DNA from: Bacteroidota bacterium
GTDB lineage: Bacteria > Bacteroidota > Bacteroidia > Bacteroidales > F082
Assembly: GCA_002686705.1 (NCBI GenBank)
Contig: NYYH01000027.1
Coordinates: 45,822-59,010, forward strand
DNA length: 13,189 bases
Reading direction: 5' to 3'
Below the pieces are notes generated by a model. It searched no databases and had not been told where the DNA came from. It saw only the letters and a list, made by a program, of their open reading frames with translations. Position 1 is the stretch's first letter; every line of letters starts with the position of its first letter. Of this stretch, positions 1 to 7,505 are shown piece after piece. Both the position numbers and the translations under genes were made by a program.

Positions 1-3000
1 AAAAAATTATCCAGTACACCACCAAACAGGGACTGCCATCAGATATAATACAAGCAATAATTGAGGACAAGAATGGTACCATCTGGTTTGCTACAAAAGA
101 AGGTGTTTCATCTTTCGATGGAAAAATAATTTCCACCTACACAACTGATCAGGGATTAGCAATGAATGATATTTTCACTTTATTTGAAGACGAACTTGGG
201 AATATGTGGTTTGGAACGATAACTAAAGGAGTAACAAAGTTTGACGGGAAAAGTTTTACCACTTTTAACAAAATGGATGGATTAGCATCGGACAATCTTT
301 TGTCGATTACACAAGATCAACATGGAAATATATGGTTCGGTACTCATGGAGGAGGTGTCTCCAAATTCGATGGCGAGACTTTTACTAATTATACTTCAGA
401 GCAGGGTTTAGGGAGTAATGTAATCATGTCAATCATTGAAGACTATGATGGTTATTTATGGTTTGGAACTCACGGCAACGGTATTACACGTTTTAATGGG
501 AAATCCTGTTCAAATTTTACTACAAAAGAGGGATTAAGTGACAATTATGCACGAACATTGTTTGATGATGGTCAAGGGAATCTTTGGGTTGGCACGGACG
601 GTGGAGGTGTCTCTATTTTTAATTTGCATAGTTTTAACAATTATACACAAGAACAGGGACTAAGTAATAACCTTGTTTTATCAATCTTTCAGGATAGTAA
701 TAATAAATTGTGGTTTGGAACTTATGATGGTGGTGTTTTAATTTATAAGGAATTTGAGGATCCACATCAGAAAAGTAAATTTAATTGTATTAATACAGAT
801 CAAGGCCTTCCAAACAATATTGTAATGTCTATTGTTGAGGATACTAATAATAACTTTTGGTTTGGAACATTTGGCGGAGGTGTGAGTAAATTGGATGGCG
901 AAAGTCTTAAGTTGGGGCAGCTAAGATTTACAAATTATTCAACGGCCCAGGGTTTGAATAATGATTATGTAAGCTCAGTTTTACTGGATAATAAAGGCAA
1001 CATTTGGTTTGGAACCGATGGAGGTGCTACGAAATTTGATGGCAACGAATTTATTACGATAACAAAAAAAGATGGCCTCGGTAGCAACATAGTTACATGC
1101 ATATTTCAGGATGAGAAACAAAATTTCTGGTTTGGAACCATCGATGGTGGAGTGTCTCATTATAAAGATGATACATTATTTCAATATACAACGGAACAAG
1201 GACTTGGAAATAATACGGTTTGGACAATAACTCAAGATAAAAATGGAATAATGTGGTTTGGAACCGATGGAGGTGGGATAACTTTATTTAATGGAGATTC
1301 TTTCAGGACAATTACGACAAAAGATGGCTTGAGTAATGATTATGCACATTCACTAGTAGTGGATGATGATTCTTCCGTATGGGTAGGAACTACTAATGGT
1401 TTAAACCAGATTAAATTGAAAGATGGTTTTTTGTTTAAAAATAAATCTTTTGCAAAATTGAATCCCGTAATTAATAATTTCGATAAAAAGGATGGACTTA
1501 TAGGAATAGATTTTTACACAAATGCTGTACTGCATGATAACAAGAACCGACTATGGTGGGGAACTGGCAAAGCACTTACATCACTTGATTTAAAAAATTA
1601 TATATCACCCAGAGAAGCTCCAATAGTTCATACTCATGGCATAACGATTAATAATAAAACAATAAATTTCAATGAGCTAAAATCAAATAACGAAAATAAT
1701 TCTCAAACGGGTATTCGCTTTACTGATGTGTCGTTATTTTCAAATAACCCTATTGGTTTAAGCTTACCGTTCGAACTTAATCACATCACTTTTCACTTTT
1801 CTGCAATTGATTGGGCTGCCACAAATCAAATTCAATATCAATATAAACTGGAAGGCTTTGACCAGGATTGGGGATTAATCAAAAATAATAACCTTGCTGA
1901 CTATAGAAATATTCCTCCAGGTCAGTATACTTTTCAACTACGGGCAATTGGTAAAACTGGTAATTGGAGTGAGGTACTAGAGTATCCCTTTATAATAAGA
2001 TCACCTTGGTGGCAAACTTGGTGGGCCATTGTATTATATATAGTCGCATTTGGGTTAATATTTTGGTTGTTCATCAAATGGCGCGTTAATATTGTTAAAA
2101 AACAAAAAATCGTGTTAGAGAACATGATATTTGACAGGACAAAAGAACTAGATAGTGCCCTTAAAGAAGCCGAACAAGCGACTATTGCTAAGAGTCAGTT
2201 TATAGCAACAATATCACATGAAATACGTACACCTTTGAATGCTATAATGGGGCTAACTCACTTAACAAAAAACACTGAATTAAATCCCAAACAGGAAGAT
2301 TATCTTCTAAAAATTGACAGGTCTGCTGTAACTCTAATGAGCCTACTTAATAATGTGCTCGATTTCTCAAAAATTGAAGCAGGTAAAATGCAAATCGAAA
2401 AAGTAAATTTTGATTTGGAAATTGTTTTAAACTCAATCATAATACTCAACTTACAGAATGCACGCGAGAAAAACCTGGAGCTTGTGATAACCATTGACCC
2501 ACTTGTTCCAAGAATGCTAATAGGTGATCCTTTAAGAATTGGGCAGGTAATTACAAACCTATGTAGTAATGCTATTAAATTTACATCATCAGGAGAGATA
2601 GTTATTAACGTTAGTATAGGGGAAAAAAGAGGGAAAAAAGAAACCTATTTACAGATTTCAGTAAAAGATACTGGAATTGGAATTGACAAAGAGCAAATTC
2701 CATTTCTATTTGATGAATTTAAACAAGCTGATAGCTCTGTAACCAGAAAATATGGTGGCACAGGATTAGGTCTTACTATTAGTAAATTACTTTTAGAGAT
2801 GATGGGTGGAAGAATTTGGTTGGAAACAGAAATTGGTAAAGGCACTACATTTTTCTTCGATTTTAAAGTTGGGGTTCAGATTCAGAAACCCTCTCAGACT
2901 AAGATACTCCCCGATGAGTTAAAAAAACTTAATCTACTTATATGCATTGACCAACCATCAACACTTAATTCACTGGTAACTACACTGCGATCTTTTTCAT

Positions 3001-4304
3001 TAAAGGTGGATTCAGTATCTTCTGGTGAAGAAGTACTAGAACAACTTAAACAGAAATCTTACGACTTGTTAATCATTGATCAACAATTAAAAGGTATTAA
3101 CGGTGTTGAAACAATAACCTTAATGCAAGAAAGTGAAGATATTCAAGCAATTAAAACAGTTCTGATCACGGATAGTGATGAAAACCAAAAAATCTTCAAA
3201 AATATTTCCGGAATTGATAGCTTCCTGAGTAAACCATTTTTACCTTCAATAGTGCTAGAAAAAATTCTATTTGTGTTTGGCATAGAAAAAGTCTCTTCTT
3301 CAGGACAAAATGAAAAAGAAGAGGGTCTCAATAAAATAGAGAAAGCCATTTCGGGACGTCATATTCTACTTGCAGAAGATAATGAAATAAACCGACAGGT
3401 AGTATTTGAACTTGTTAATAATGTAGGAGTTCAAGTTGATTTGGCAGATAATGGCGCCATAGCTTTACAGAAAGCGTTACAAACTAATTACGACCTTATT
3501 TTGATGGATTTACACATGCCTGTAATGGATGGATACGATTCCGCTATTCAAATACGCAGCAATAATATTATAACACCTATTTTGGCTATAACAGCTGATG
3601 CTTTGGACACTGTTGAAGCAAAATGTAAAGATGCGGGTATCAACGATATCATCACAAAACCTATAAACCCAGATTTACTTTATGCCAAACTGTTAAAATG
3701 GATGGGTAGAGACATTAAAACTACTAAGACTACTTTCAAACCTCAGGAAGAAAAAGATATTCAATTGCTTAACAAGTCTATCCCAAATTTGGACATGCAA
3801 TCAGGAGTTCGCAGGTTTGGTGATAATGAGAGACTTTACAGGAAAATGCTTAAGAAGTTTATTTCCAACAACACACAAACCTGTTCCGAACTAAAAAAAC
3901 TTATTAGCGAAGAAAAATTTGAGCAGGCTCATTTAATGATTCATACGTTGAAAGGTGAAAGTGGTAATATTGGAGCTAACAAAGTTGCTAAACTAGCACT
4001 GAAGGTTGAAAAAGCTGTGCTAACTAAAGATGTCCCCAGCTTTGAAAAAAAACTGATATTACTAGAGAAGAGCATGAAAGATATCATTACAGCTGTGCAA
4101 AATTATTTTCACGAAAAGAACTCTGAGACTGAAAAAGATTTGCGGCCAATAAAAGAAATAACTAAGGAATTGACTGAAAACTTGAAGGCAAAAAATCCTA
4201 AAACTTTCGACCTTCTTGATGAGCTAAAAGAATACAATATCAAAGAATCCGATATCAAGGCTATTATTAAAGCTGTAAATAGCGAAAATCCTATGAAGCG
4301 ATAA
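1..4304 (+). CDS. Hybrid sensor histidine kinase (Reg_prop propeller, Y_Y_Y, HisKA, HATPase, REC, REC, Hpt), 5' partial
   Basis: This is an inner-membrane phosphorelay kinase with a periplasmic sensor. The frame is open to the left edge (first full codon at base 3), so the signal peptide and first blades are missing; the ATG at 162 is internal. Residues here count from base 3 (1433 visible). Residues 1-525 carry 12 propeller repeats centred on W-F/V-G-T. A Y_Y_Y domain follows (about 588-660), then a membrane helix (about 669-696) and a coiled linker. HisKA has SHEIRTPLN with H739. The ATPase has N856, DTGIGI from 889 and GGTGLGL at 918-924. Receiver 1 has D1026, T1056 and K1077, but its acid pocket reads D983-Q984. 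Receiver 2 is canonical (E1125, D1126, D1169, T1197, K1219). Hpt has H1314 in IHTLKGESGNIGA. A helical tail of about 70 residues follows. Unlike classical Bacteroidota HTCS proteins it has no AraC-type domain, so output must go to a separate regulator. The ligand is unknown. Confidence 0.95.
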   Translation, partial: KIIQYTTKQGLPSDIIQAIIEDKNGTIWFATKEGVSSFDGKIISTYTTDQGLAMNDIFTLFEDELGNMWFGTITKGVTKFDGKSFTTFNKMDGLASDNLLSITQDQHGNIWFGTHGGGVSKFDGETFTNYTSEQGLGSNVIMSIIEDYDGYLWFGTHGNGITRFNGKSCSNFTTKEGLSDNYARTLFDDGQGNLWVGTDGGGVSIFNLHSFNNYTQEQGLSNNLVLSIFQDSNNKLWFGTYDGGVLIYKEFEDPHQKSKFNCINTDQGLPNNIVMSIVEDTNNNFWFGTFGGGVSKLDGESLKLGQLRFTNYSTAQGLNNDYVSSVLLDNKGNIWFGTDGGATKFDGNEFITITKKDGLGSNIVTCIFQDEKQNFWFGTIDGGVSHYKDDTLFQYTTEQGLGNNTVWTITQDKNGIMWFGTDGGGITLFNGDSFRTITTKDGLSNDYAHSLVVDDDSSVWVGTTNGLNQIKLKDGFLFKNKSFAKLNPVINNFDKKDGLIGIDFYTNAVLHDNKNRLWWGTGKALTSLDLKNYISPREAPIVHTHGITINNKTINFNELKSNNENNSQTGIRFTDVSLFSNNPIGLSLPFELNHITFHFSAIDWAATNQIQYQYKLEGFDQDWGLIKNNNLADYRNIPPGQYTFQLRAIGKTGNWSEVLEYPFIIRSPWWQTWWAIVLYIVAFGLIFWLFIKWRVNIVKKQKIVLENMIFDRTKELDSALKEAEQATIAKSQFIATISHEIRTPLNAIMGLTHLTKNTELNPKQEDYLLKIDRSAVTLMSLLNNVLDFSKIEAGKMQIEKVNFDLEIVLNSIIILNLQNAREKNLELVITIDPLVPRMLIGDPLRIGQVITNLCSNAIKFTSSGEIVINVSIGEKRGKKETYLQISVKDTGIGIDKEQIPFLFDEFKQADSSVTRKYGGTGLGLTISKLLLEMMGGRIWLETEIGKGTTFFFDFKVGVQIQKPSQTKILPDELKKLNLLICIDQPSTLNSLVTTLRSFSLKVDSVSSGEEVLEQLKQKSYDLLIIDQQLKGINGVETITLMQESEDIQAIKTVLITDSDENQKIFKNISGIDSFLSKPFLPSIVLEKILFVFGIEKVSSSGQNEKEEGLNKIEKAISGRHILLAEDNEINRQVVFELVNNVGVQVDLADNGAIALQKALQTNYDLILMDLHMPVMDGYDSAIQIRSNNIITPILAITADALDTVEAKCKDAGINDIITKPINPDLLYAKLLKWMGRDIKTTKTTFKPQEEKDIQLLNKSIPNLDMQSGVRRFGDNERLYRKMLKKFISNNTQTCSELKKLISEEKFEQAHLMIHTLKGESGNIGANKVAKLALKVEKAVLTKDVPSFEKKLILLEKSMKDIITAVQNYFHEKNSETEKDLRPIKEITKELTENLKAKNPKTFDLLDELKEYNIKESDIKAIIKAVNSENPMKR
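84..1556 (+). repeat. Coding tandem repeats: 12 Reg_prop propeller blades
   Basis: The tryptophan codon of each W-F/V-G-T blade core falls at 84, 207, 333, 459, 585, 711, 858, 1005, 1128, 1254, 1380 and 1554. Most steps are 126 bases (42 residues). The steps 711-858 and 858-1005 are 147 bases because of about seven extra residues each, and the last step is 174. The 11-mer TGGTTTGGAAC occurs exactly in seven blades, and blades at 1005 and 1254 share 22 identical bases. Two seven-bladed propellers are usual in this family, so about two blades probably lie left of the window. Confidence 0.9.
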
Positions 4305-4443
4305 GATTACTTAAGAAATTATCGGATAACGATTAGATTATTCTATCGGCGAGATTACCATTTTGTTTTTCCTTTTCAGATTCAGAAATAATGGTTCATG
4401 GCAATAAATCAACGAATTGTTTCATTCACTTTCTTATTTGTAG

Positions 4444-4475
4444 TTAGTCTAAATAAAAATAAATATTTATATTTG
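4444..4475 (+). promoter_or_regulatory. Probable Bacteroidota-type promoter for the T9SS protein gene
   Basis: TATATTTG at 4468-4475 fits the TAnnTTTG minus-7 pattern exactly. TTAG at 4444-4447 lies 20 bases upstream and matches three of four positions of the TTTG minus-33 element. The leader to the ATG at 4493 would be only about ten bases, with AAAGGA (4480-4485) as ribosome binding site. The match is by eye and the minus-33 part is weak. Confidence 0.4.
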
Positions 4476-4492
4476 CCCTAAAGGATTGAATC

Positions 4493-4900
4493 ATGAAAAA
4501 AACTACACTCACAATTATTGCCTTTTTATTGGTAATGGCAACTATTTTAGTTTTCCAGCAAACCTCCAATAACACAATTAAAAGAAAGCAACAAACTACT
4601 AAAGCTTCTGTAGGGACTGAAAAAGATCCTAATGCCAGAGCAAACTATGAACTGAAACGTTTACAAAATCCAAAAACTGGATTAATTCCAATTGATATCA
4701 GGAAAAAAGAATTGAAATTTGCTAATCAATTGGCTGCATTACAAAAAACAAGGTCAACAGAAATTGCTACCCATTATGCACCCGAAGATTGGAATTTTGC
4801 TGGCCCCGGTAATACAGGTGGAAGGACAAGGGCTTTAGCCATTGATATTTCAAACGAACAAATTTTGCTTGCCGGAGGTGTGTCAGGCGGTATGTACTGA
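4493..4900 (+). CDS. N-terminal fragment of the interrupted T9SS protein (signal peptide, start of propeller)
   Basis: If the TGA is real and terminates, this 135-residue product is all that is exported. It starts at an ATG with AAAGGA seven bases upstream. A Lys-Lys start and a hydrophobic core (about residues 5-22) make a Sec signal peptide. A charged linker rich in Lys, Gln and Asn follows, and then the beginning of the first propeller blade (WNFAGPGNTGGRTRALAID). It ends in mid-fold and lacks the sorting domain, so a stable function is unlikely. It belongs to the same frame as the fragment starting at 4937. Confidence 0.6.
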   Translation: MKKTTLTIIAFLLVMATILVFQQTSNNTIKRKQQTTKASVGTEKDPNARANYELKRLQNPKTGLIPIDIRKKELKFANQLAALQKTRSTEIATHYAPEDWNFAGPGNTGGRTRALAIDISNEQILLAGGVSGGMY

Positions 4901-4936
4901 TCTGAAAATCAGGGACAAGATTGGGTAAAGACAACA

Positions 4937-7243
4937 ATGCCTGAACAGCTGCAAAGCATTACTTGTGTTGCTCAGGATATTAGACAAAGCAAAACGAACA
5001 CATGGTATGCTGGTACAGGTGAATTTCTTGGTAATTCTGCTGGAGGTGGTGGAGATGCAAACTATCGAGGAGATGGAATATATAAATCGGTTGATGGTGG
5101 AAATACTTGGGATCAGTTGGAATCAACGGTTGTGGAAACACCCGAAAGTAATGCCTCTAATTTTCAATTTATCTATAATCTTGTCACCAATCCGATTTCT
5201 AATGATGATATTCTGTATGCTGCAACAATTGGTGCATTATTGGTTTCTGAGGACGGAGGAGAGGCTTGGTCAATGCTTAAAGGAGATTTCAGCGATGAAA
5301 TGTCAAAAGTAACAGATGTAGCAATAACATCGAATGGATTAGTGTACACTACTTTTAGTCAGACTTCTGCTAATTCTGCAGAGCCTTCAGCTGACGCAGG
5401 TATATTCTTAAGCCTTGATGGGCAATTTTTTGATGACATTACTCCTGATTCTATACCGGATGGTTTTGACAGGATTGTTATGAGTATATTTGAAGGAGAT
5501 GAAAATATTGTTTATTTTTTGGGTCATTGCGATGACTATGGACTTACAAATCATTTCTTATTTAAATATATTCACGTTGAACAAAATCCAACTTGGGTAA
5601 ACCTTTCAGACAACCTGCCTTATTTCCCTAATTCTCCGGATTATAACTTTGATTCACAGAATGCATATGATTTATGTATTAATATTAAACCAGACGATGA
5701 ACAAACAATACTGATTGGTGGTACATGCTTATATCGATCTACAGATGGATTTACTTCAAACAATAATACGGCTGTAATTGGCGGCTATGATAATGATGCA
5801 GAGCCAATTCCTCTAATTGAAAACAGCTGGGTTGATCAGCATGTAATTTGTTTCCTTCCTTCTAATAATGATATGGTTTTTATAGGTAATGATGGTGGAG
5901 TACGTAGGATTATTGACGTCGCACAAAATGAACCGGTATGGGAGGAGCTAAACCAAAATTATGCGACAACCCAATTTTATACAATTGCTGTTGATCCAAC
6001 TCTGGATACTGAACCAAAATTCTTAGGAGGATTGCAAGATAGAGGTTGTTGGGGAGCAGAATATGATGATTTTCCTAATTGGGAAATGTATCCATTAGCT
6101 GGCGATGGATCATATTGCGCTATTACTGATGGCGGCGACCCATTTTACATATCCTTTCAAGAAGGTGCGGTTATTAGGATATTTGATGATGATATTGAGA
6201 CCCGAGTAGATCCAGCCGATGTCGATGGCAGTAATTACCTATTTATAAATCCATTTATTCTGGATCCAAATCAGGATTCTGTTATGTATCAATTAGCTGG
6301 AGATATTATATACAGGAATCACAATTTGAATGGGATCCCTTTCGAAGATGATGAAGATCCTACAATGATTAATTGGGAAGCTATATCATCTACAGAATTA
6401 TCCGATGATCAATATACAGCTATTGATGTTTCTACGGTGTCTGCAAATAGAGTATACGCAGGTACAGGATCCGCTACCGTTAATCGTATTGATGATGCAC
6501 TGGATAATCCAGTGGTTACAAATATGAGTTCAGATGAATTTCCAGATGAGGCTTACGTATCGAGTATTGCTGTTGATCCGGAAGATGCAGACCACGTAGC
6601 AGTTGTGTTTTCTAACTATGAGGTAAAAAGTATATTCATTTCTGAAGATGGTGGTGAGAACTGGGAAAGTATAAGTGGTAATCTTGAAGAATATCCTGAT
6701 GGGAGTGGAGATGGGCCGTCTGTTCGTTGGGCGAATTGGTTAACAGGTCTTGATACAAAAATCTTATTTGTTGGAACTAGTATTGGTTTGTTTTCGGCCA
6801 CTTACCTTGATGGTGATAACACGGTTTGGATGCAGGAAGCAGATGATCTAATTGGAAATGCTGTTGTTGATATGATGGATATACGTCAAAGTGATGAGTT
6901 AATTGCCGTTGCAACACATGGGCTTGGTGTTTTCTATGCTCAATACTCTAATCCAATATTTGTGGAAAATACAGAGTTCAATTCTAGTATTGAATTATTG
7001 CAAAATTATCCAAATCCTGTTTTAGGAGAAACAACCATAGCATTTACATTAGAAAAAGATACAAAGATTAGTCTAAGTTTATATCGTATATCAGGTGAAT
7101 TGATTAAGGAGATCGCTTCAGGTGCCTATCCGGCAGGTAGTCATACAGTTACTTTTAATGCCAGAGGACTTTCTGCTAGCAACTACATATACCGATTAAC
7201 AACTGAAAGAGAGGTTTCAAGTAAGACCATGCAGGTCTTATGA
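4937..7243 (+). CDS. C-terminal fragment of the interrupted T9SS protein (Asp-box propellers, T9SS sorting domain)
   Basis: The first ATG after the in-frame stop is 36 bases downstream in the same frame and would give 768 residues. It keeps nearly the whole propeller region with three clear Asp-boxes, and the C-terminal T9SS sorting domain with its QNYPNP start and a final strand ending KTMQVL. It has no signal peptide, and T9SS cargo must first cross the inner membrane by Sec. A product starting here would therefore stay in the cytoplasm. No good ribosome binding site precedes the ATG. An automated annotation would probably list this as an independent gene, but it is better read as part of the 4493-7243 gene. 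Confidence 0.6.
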   Translation: MPEQLQSITCVAQDIRQSKTNTWYAGTGEFLGNSAGGGGDANYRGDGIYKSVDGGNTWDQLESTVVETPESNASNFQFIYNLVTNPISNDDILYAATIGALLVSEDGGEAWSMLKGDFSDEMSKVTDVAITSNGLVYTTFSQTSANSAEPSADAGIFLSLDGQFFDDITPDSIPDGFDRIVMSIFEGDENIVYFLGHCDDYGLTNHFLFKYIHVEQNPTWVNLSDNLPYFPNSPDYNFDSQNAYDLCINIKPDDEQTILIGGTCLYRSTDGFTSNNNTAVIGGYDNDAEPIPLIENSWVDQHVICFLPSNNDMVFIGNDGGVRRIIDVAQNEPVWEELNQNYATTQFYTIAVDPTLDTEPKFLGGLQDRGCWGAEYDDFPNWEMYPLAGDGSYCAITDGGDPFYISFQEGAVIRIFDDDIETRVDPADVDGSNYLFINPFILDPNQDSVMYQLAGDIIYRNHNLNGIPFEDDEDPTMINWEAISSTELSDDQYTAIDVSTVSANRVYAGTGSATVNRIDDALDNPVVTNMSSDEFPDEAYVSSIAVDPEDADHVAVVFSNYEVKSIFISEDGGENWESISGNLEEYPDGSGDGPSVRWANWLTGLDTKILFVGTSIGLFSATYLDGDNTVWMQEADDLIGNAVVDMMDIRQSDELIAVATHGLGVFYAQYSNPIFVENTEFNSSIELLQNYPNPVLGETTIAFTLEKDTKISLSLYRISGELIKEIASGAYPAGSHTVTFNARGLSASNYIYRLTTEREVSSKTMQVL

Positions 7244-7334
7244 GGAATATTAATTGAGTCATAATTATGATTTGATAGTATTTAGGATCATTTTCTTGTA
7301 ACATTCAACAAAATAAATCACACTTGTGTTCATC

Positions 7335-7378
7335 GGTTATGTTGGTTGATATTGGGGAATATATCTCCTAACATTACC
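7335..7378. repeat. Long imperfect inverted repeat (hairpin) between the T9SS gene and the MBOAT gene
   Basis: Bases 7335-7345 pair with 7368-7378 with one T-T mismatch and one G-T wobble. After a 2x2 internal loop, 7348-7352 pair with 7361-7365 around an eight-base loop (TGGGGAAT). This gives about 15 pairs, including several G-C pairs, in an otherwise AT-rich gap. No T-run follows, so it is not a classical intrinsic terminator. It lies 92 bases after the stop of the T9SS gene and about 130 before the MBOAT start. It could be an mRNA 3'-end structure, an attenuator or a protein-binding palindrome; the role is not known. Confidence 0.5.
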
Positions 7379-7505
7379 TTCACAAACAATACTTAAAAAG
7401 AAGTTCAATATAGATGCCTAAAATTTAATACAAAAATTATTTTTTTTAATAAAGCAACTTTAACATTTATTATCGACTTTTGCGGTTTTCCTTTTAAAGT
7501 GAATT

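Larger units (their letters stand above)
4493..7243 (+). pseudogene. Secreted Asp-box/BNR-like propeller protein with T9SS type A sorting domain, interrupted by one in-frame TGA
   Basis: The reading frame from ATG 4493 to TGA 7241-7243 is one gene of 916 codons broken only by TGA at codon 136 (4898-4900). Homology-like features run straight across the break: GGVSGGMY precedes it and an Asp-box-like SENQGQDW follows directly. Residues 1-25 form a signal peptide. Asp-boxes (S-x-D-x-G-x-x-W) lie at about residues 199, 252 and 717. From residue 834 (ELLQNYPNPV) to the end is a T9SS type A sorting domain, which targets the protein to the cell surface or medium. In related proteins the position before this Asp-box is usually Lys or Arg, so the stop may come from CGA or AGA. 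No second lesion is seen in 780 codons, which fits a recent mutation, a sequence error or readthrough. The substrate or partner is unknown; Asp-box propellers do not prove glycosidase activity. Confidence 0.75.

Noticed and set aside
2645..2845. Antisense open frames within the kinase gene (also 1934-2125, 2300-2494 and 3143-3349)
   Set aside because: All lie opposite conserved kinase or receiver motifs, are short, and show no start signal or recognisable family.
4898..4920. Selenocysteine insertion at the in-frame TGA, helped by the small CTGA-AAA-TCAG hairpin at 4902-4912
   Set aside because: The stem is only four to five pairs with a three-base loop and sits almost on the stop codon, unlike bacterial SECIS elements. 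The position is not a Cys/Sec active site in Asp-box propellers.
4965..5312. 115-residue open frame inside the T9SS gene
   Set aside because: It is a shifted-frame shadow of the propeller coding sequence, with no domain feature and Met/Leu/Ile-rich composition typical of such shadows.
4493..7243. Reassigned TGA codon (alternative genetic code)
   Set aside because: TGA ends the MBOAT gene in a TGATG overlap, and also ends the T9SS gene, the second transferase and the YraN gene. No other long gene has an internal TGA.
7259..7270. Perfect 12-base palindrome TCATAATTATGA after the T9SS gene
   Set aside because: It has no loop, almost no G-C pairs and no T-run, and such AT palindromes are expected by chance in this composition. 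It is not a supported terminator.
7475..7483. GACTTTTGC as a minus-7 element for the MBOAT gene
   Set aside because: It misses the first T of TAnnTTTG, and no TTTG-like minus-33 element lies 19-21 bases upstream.
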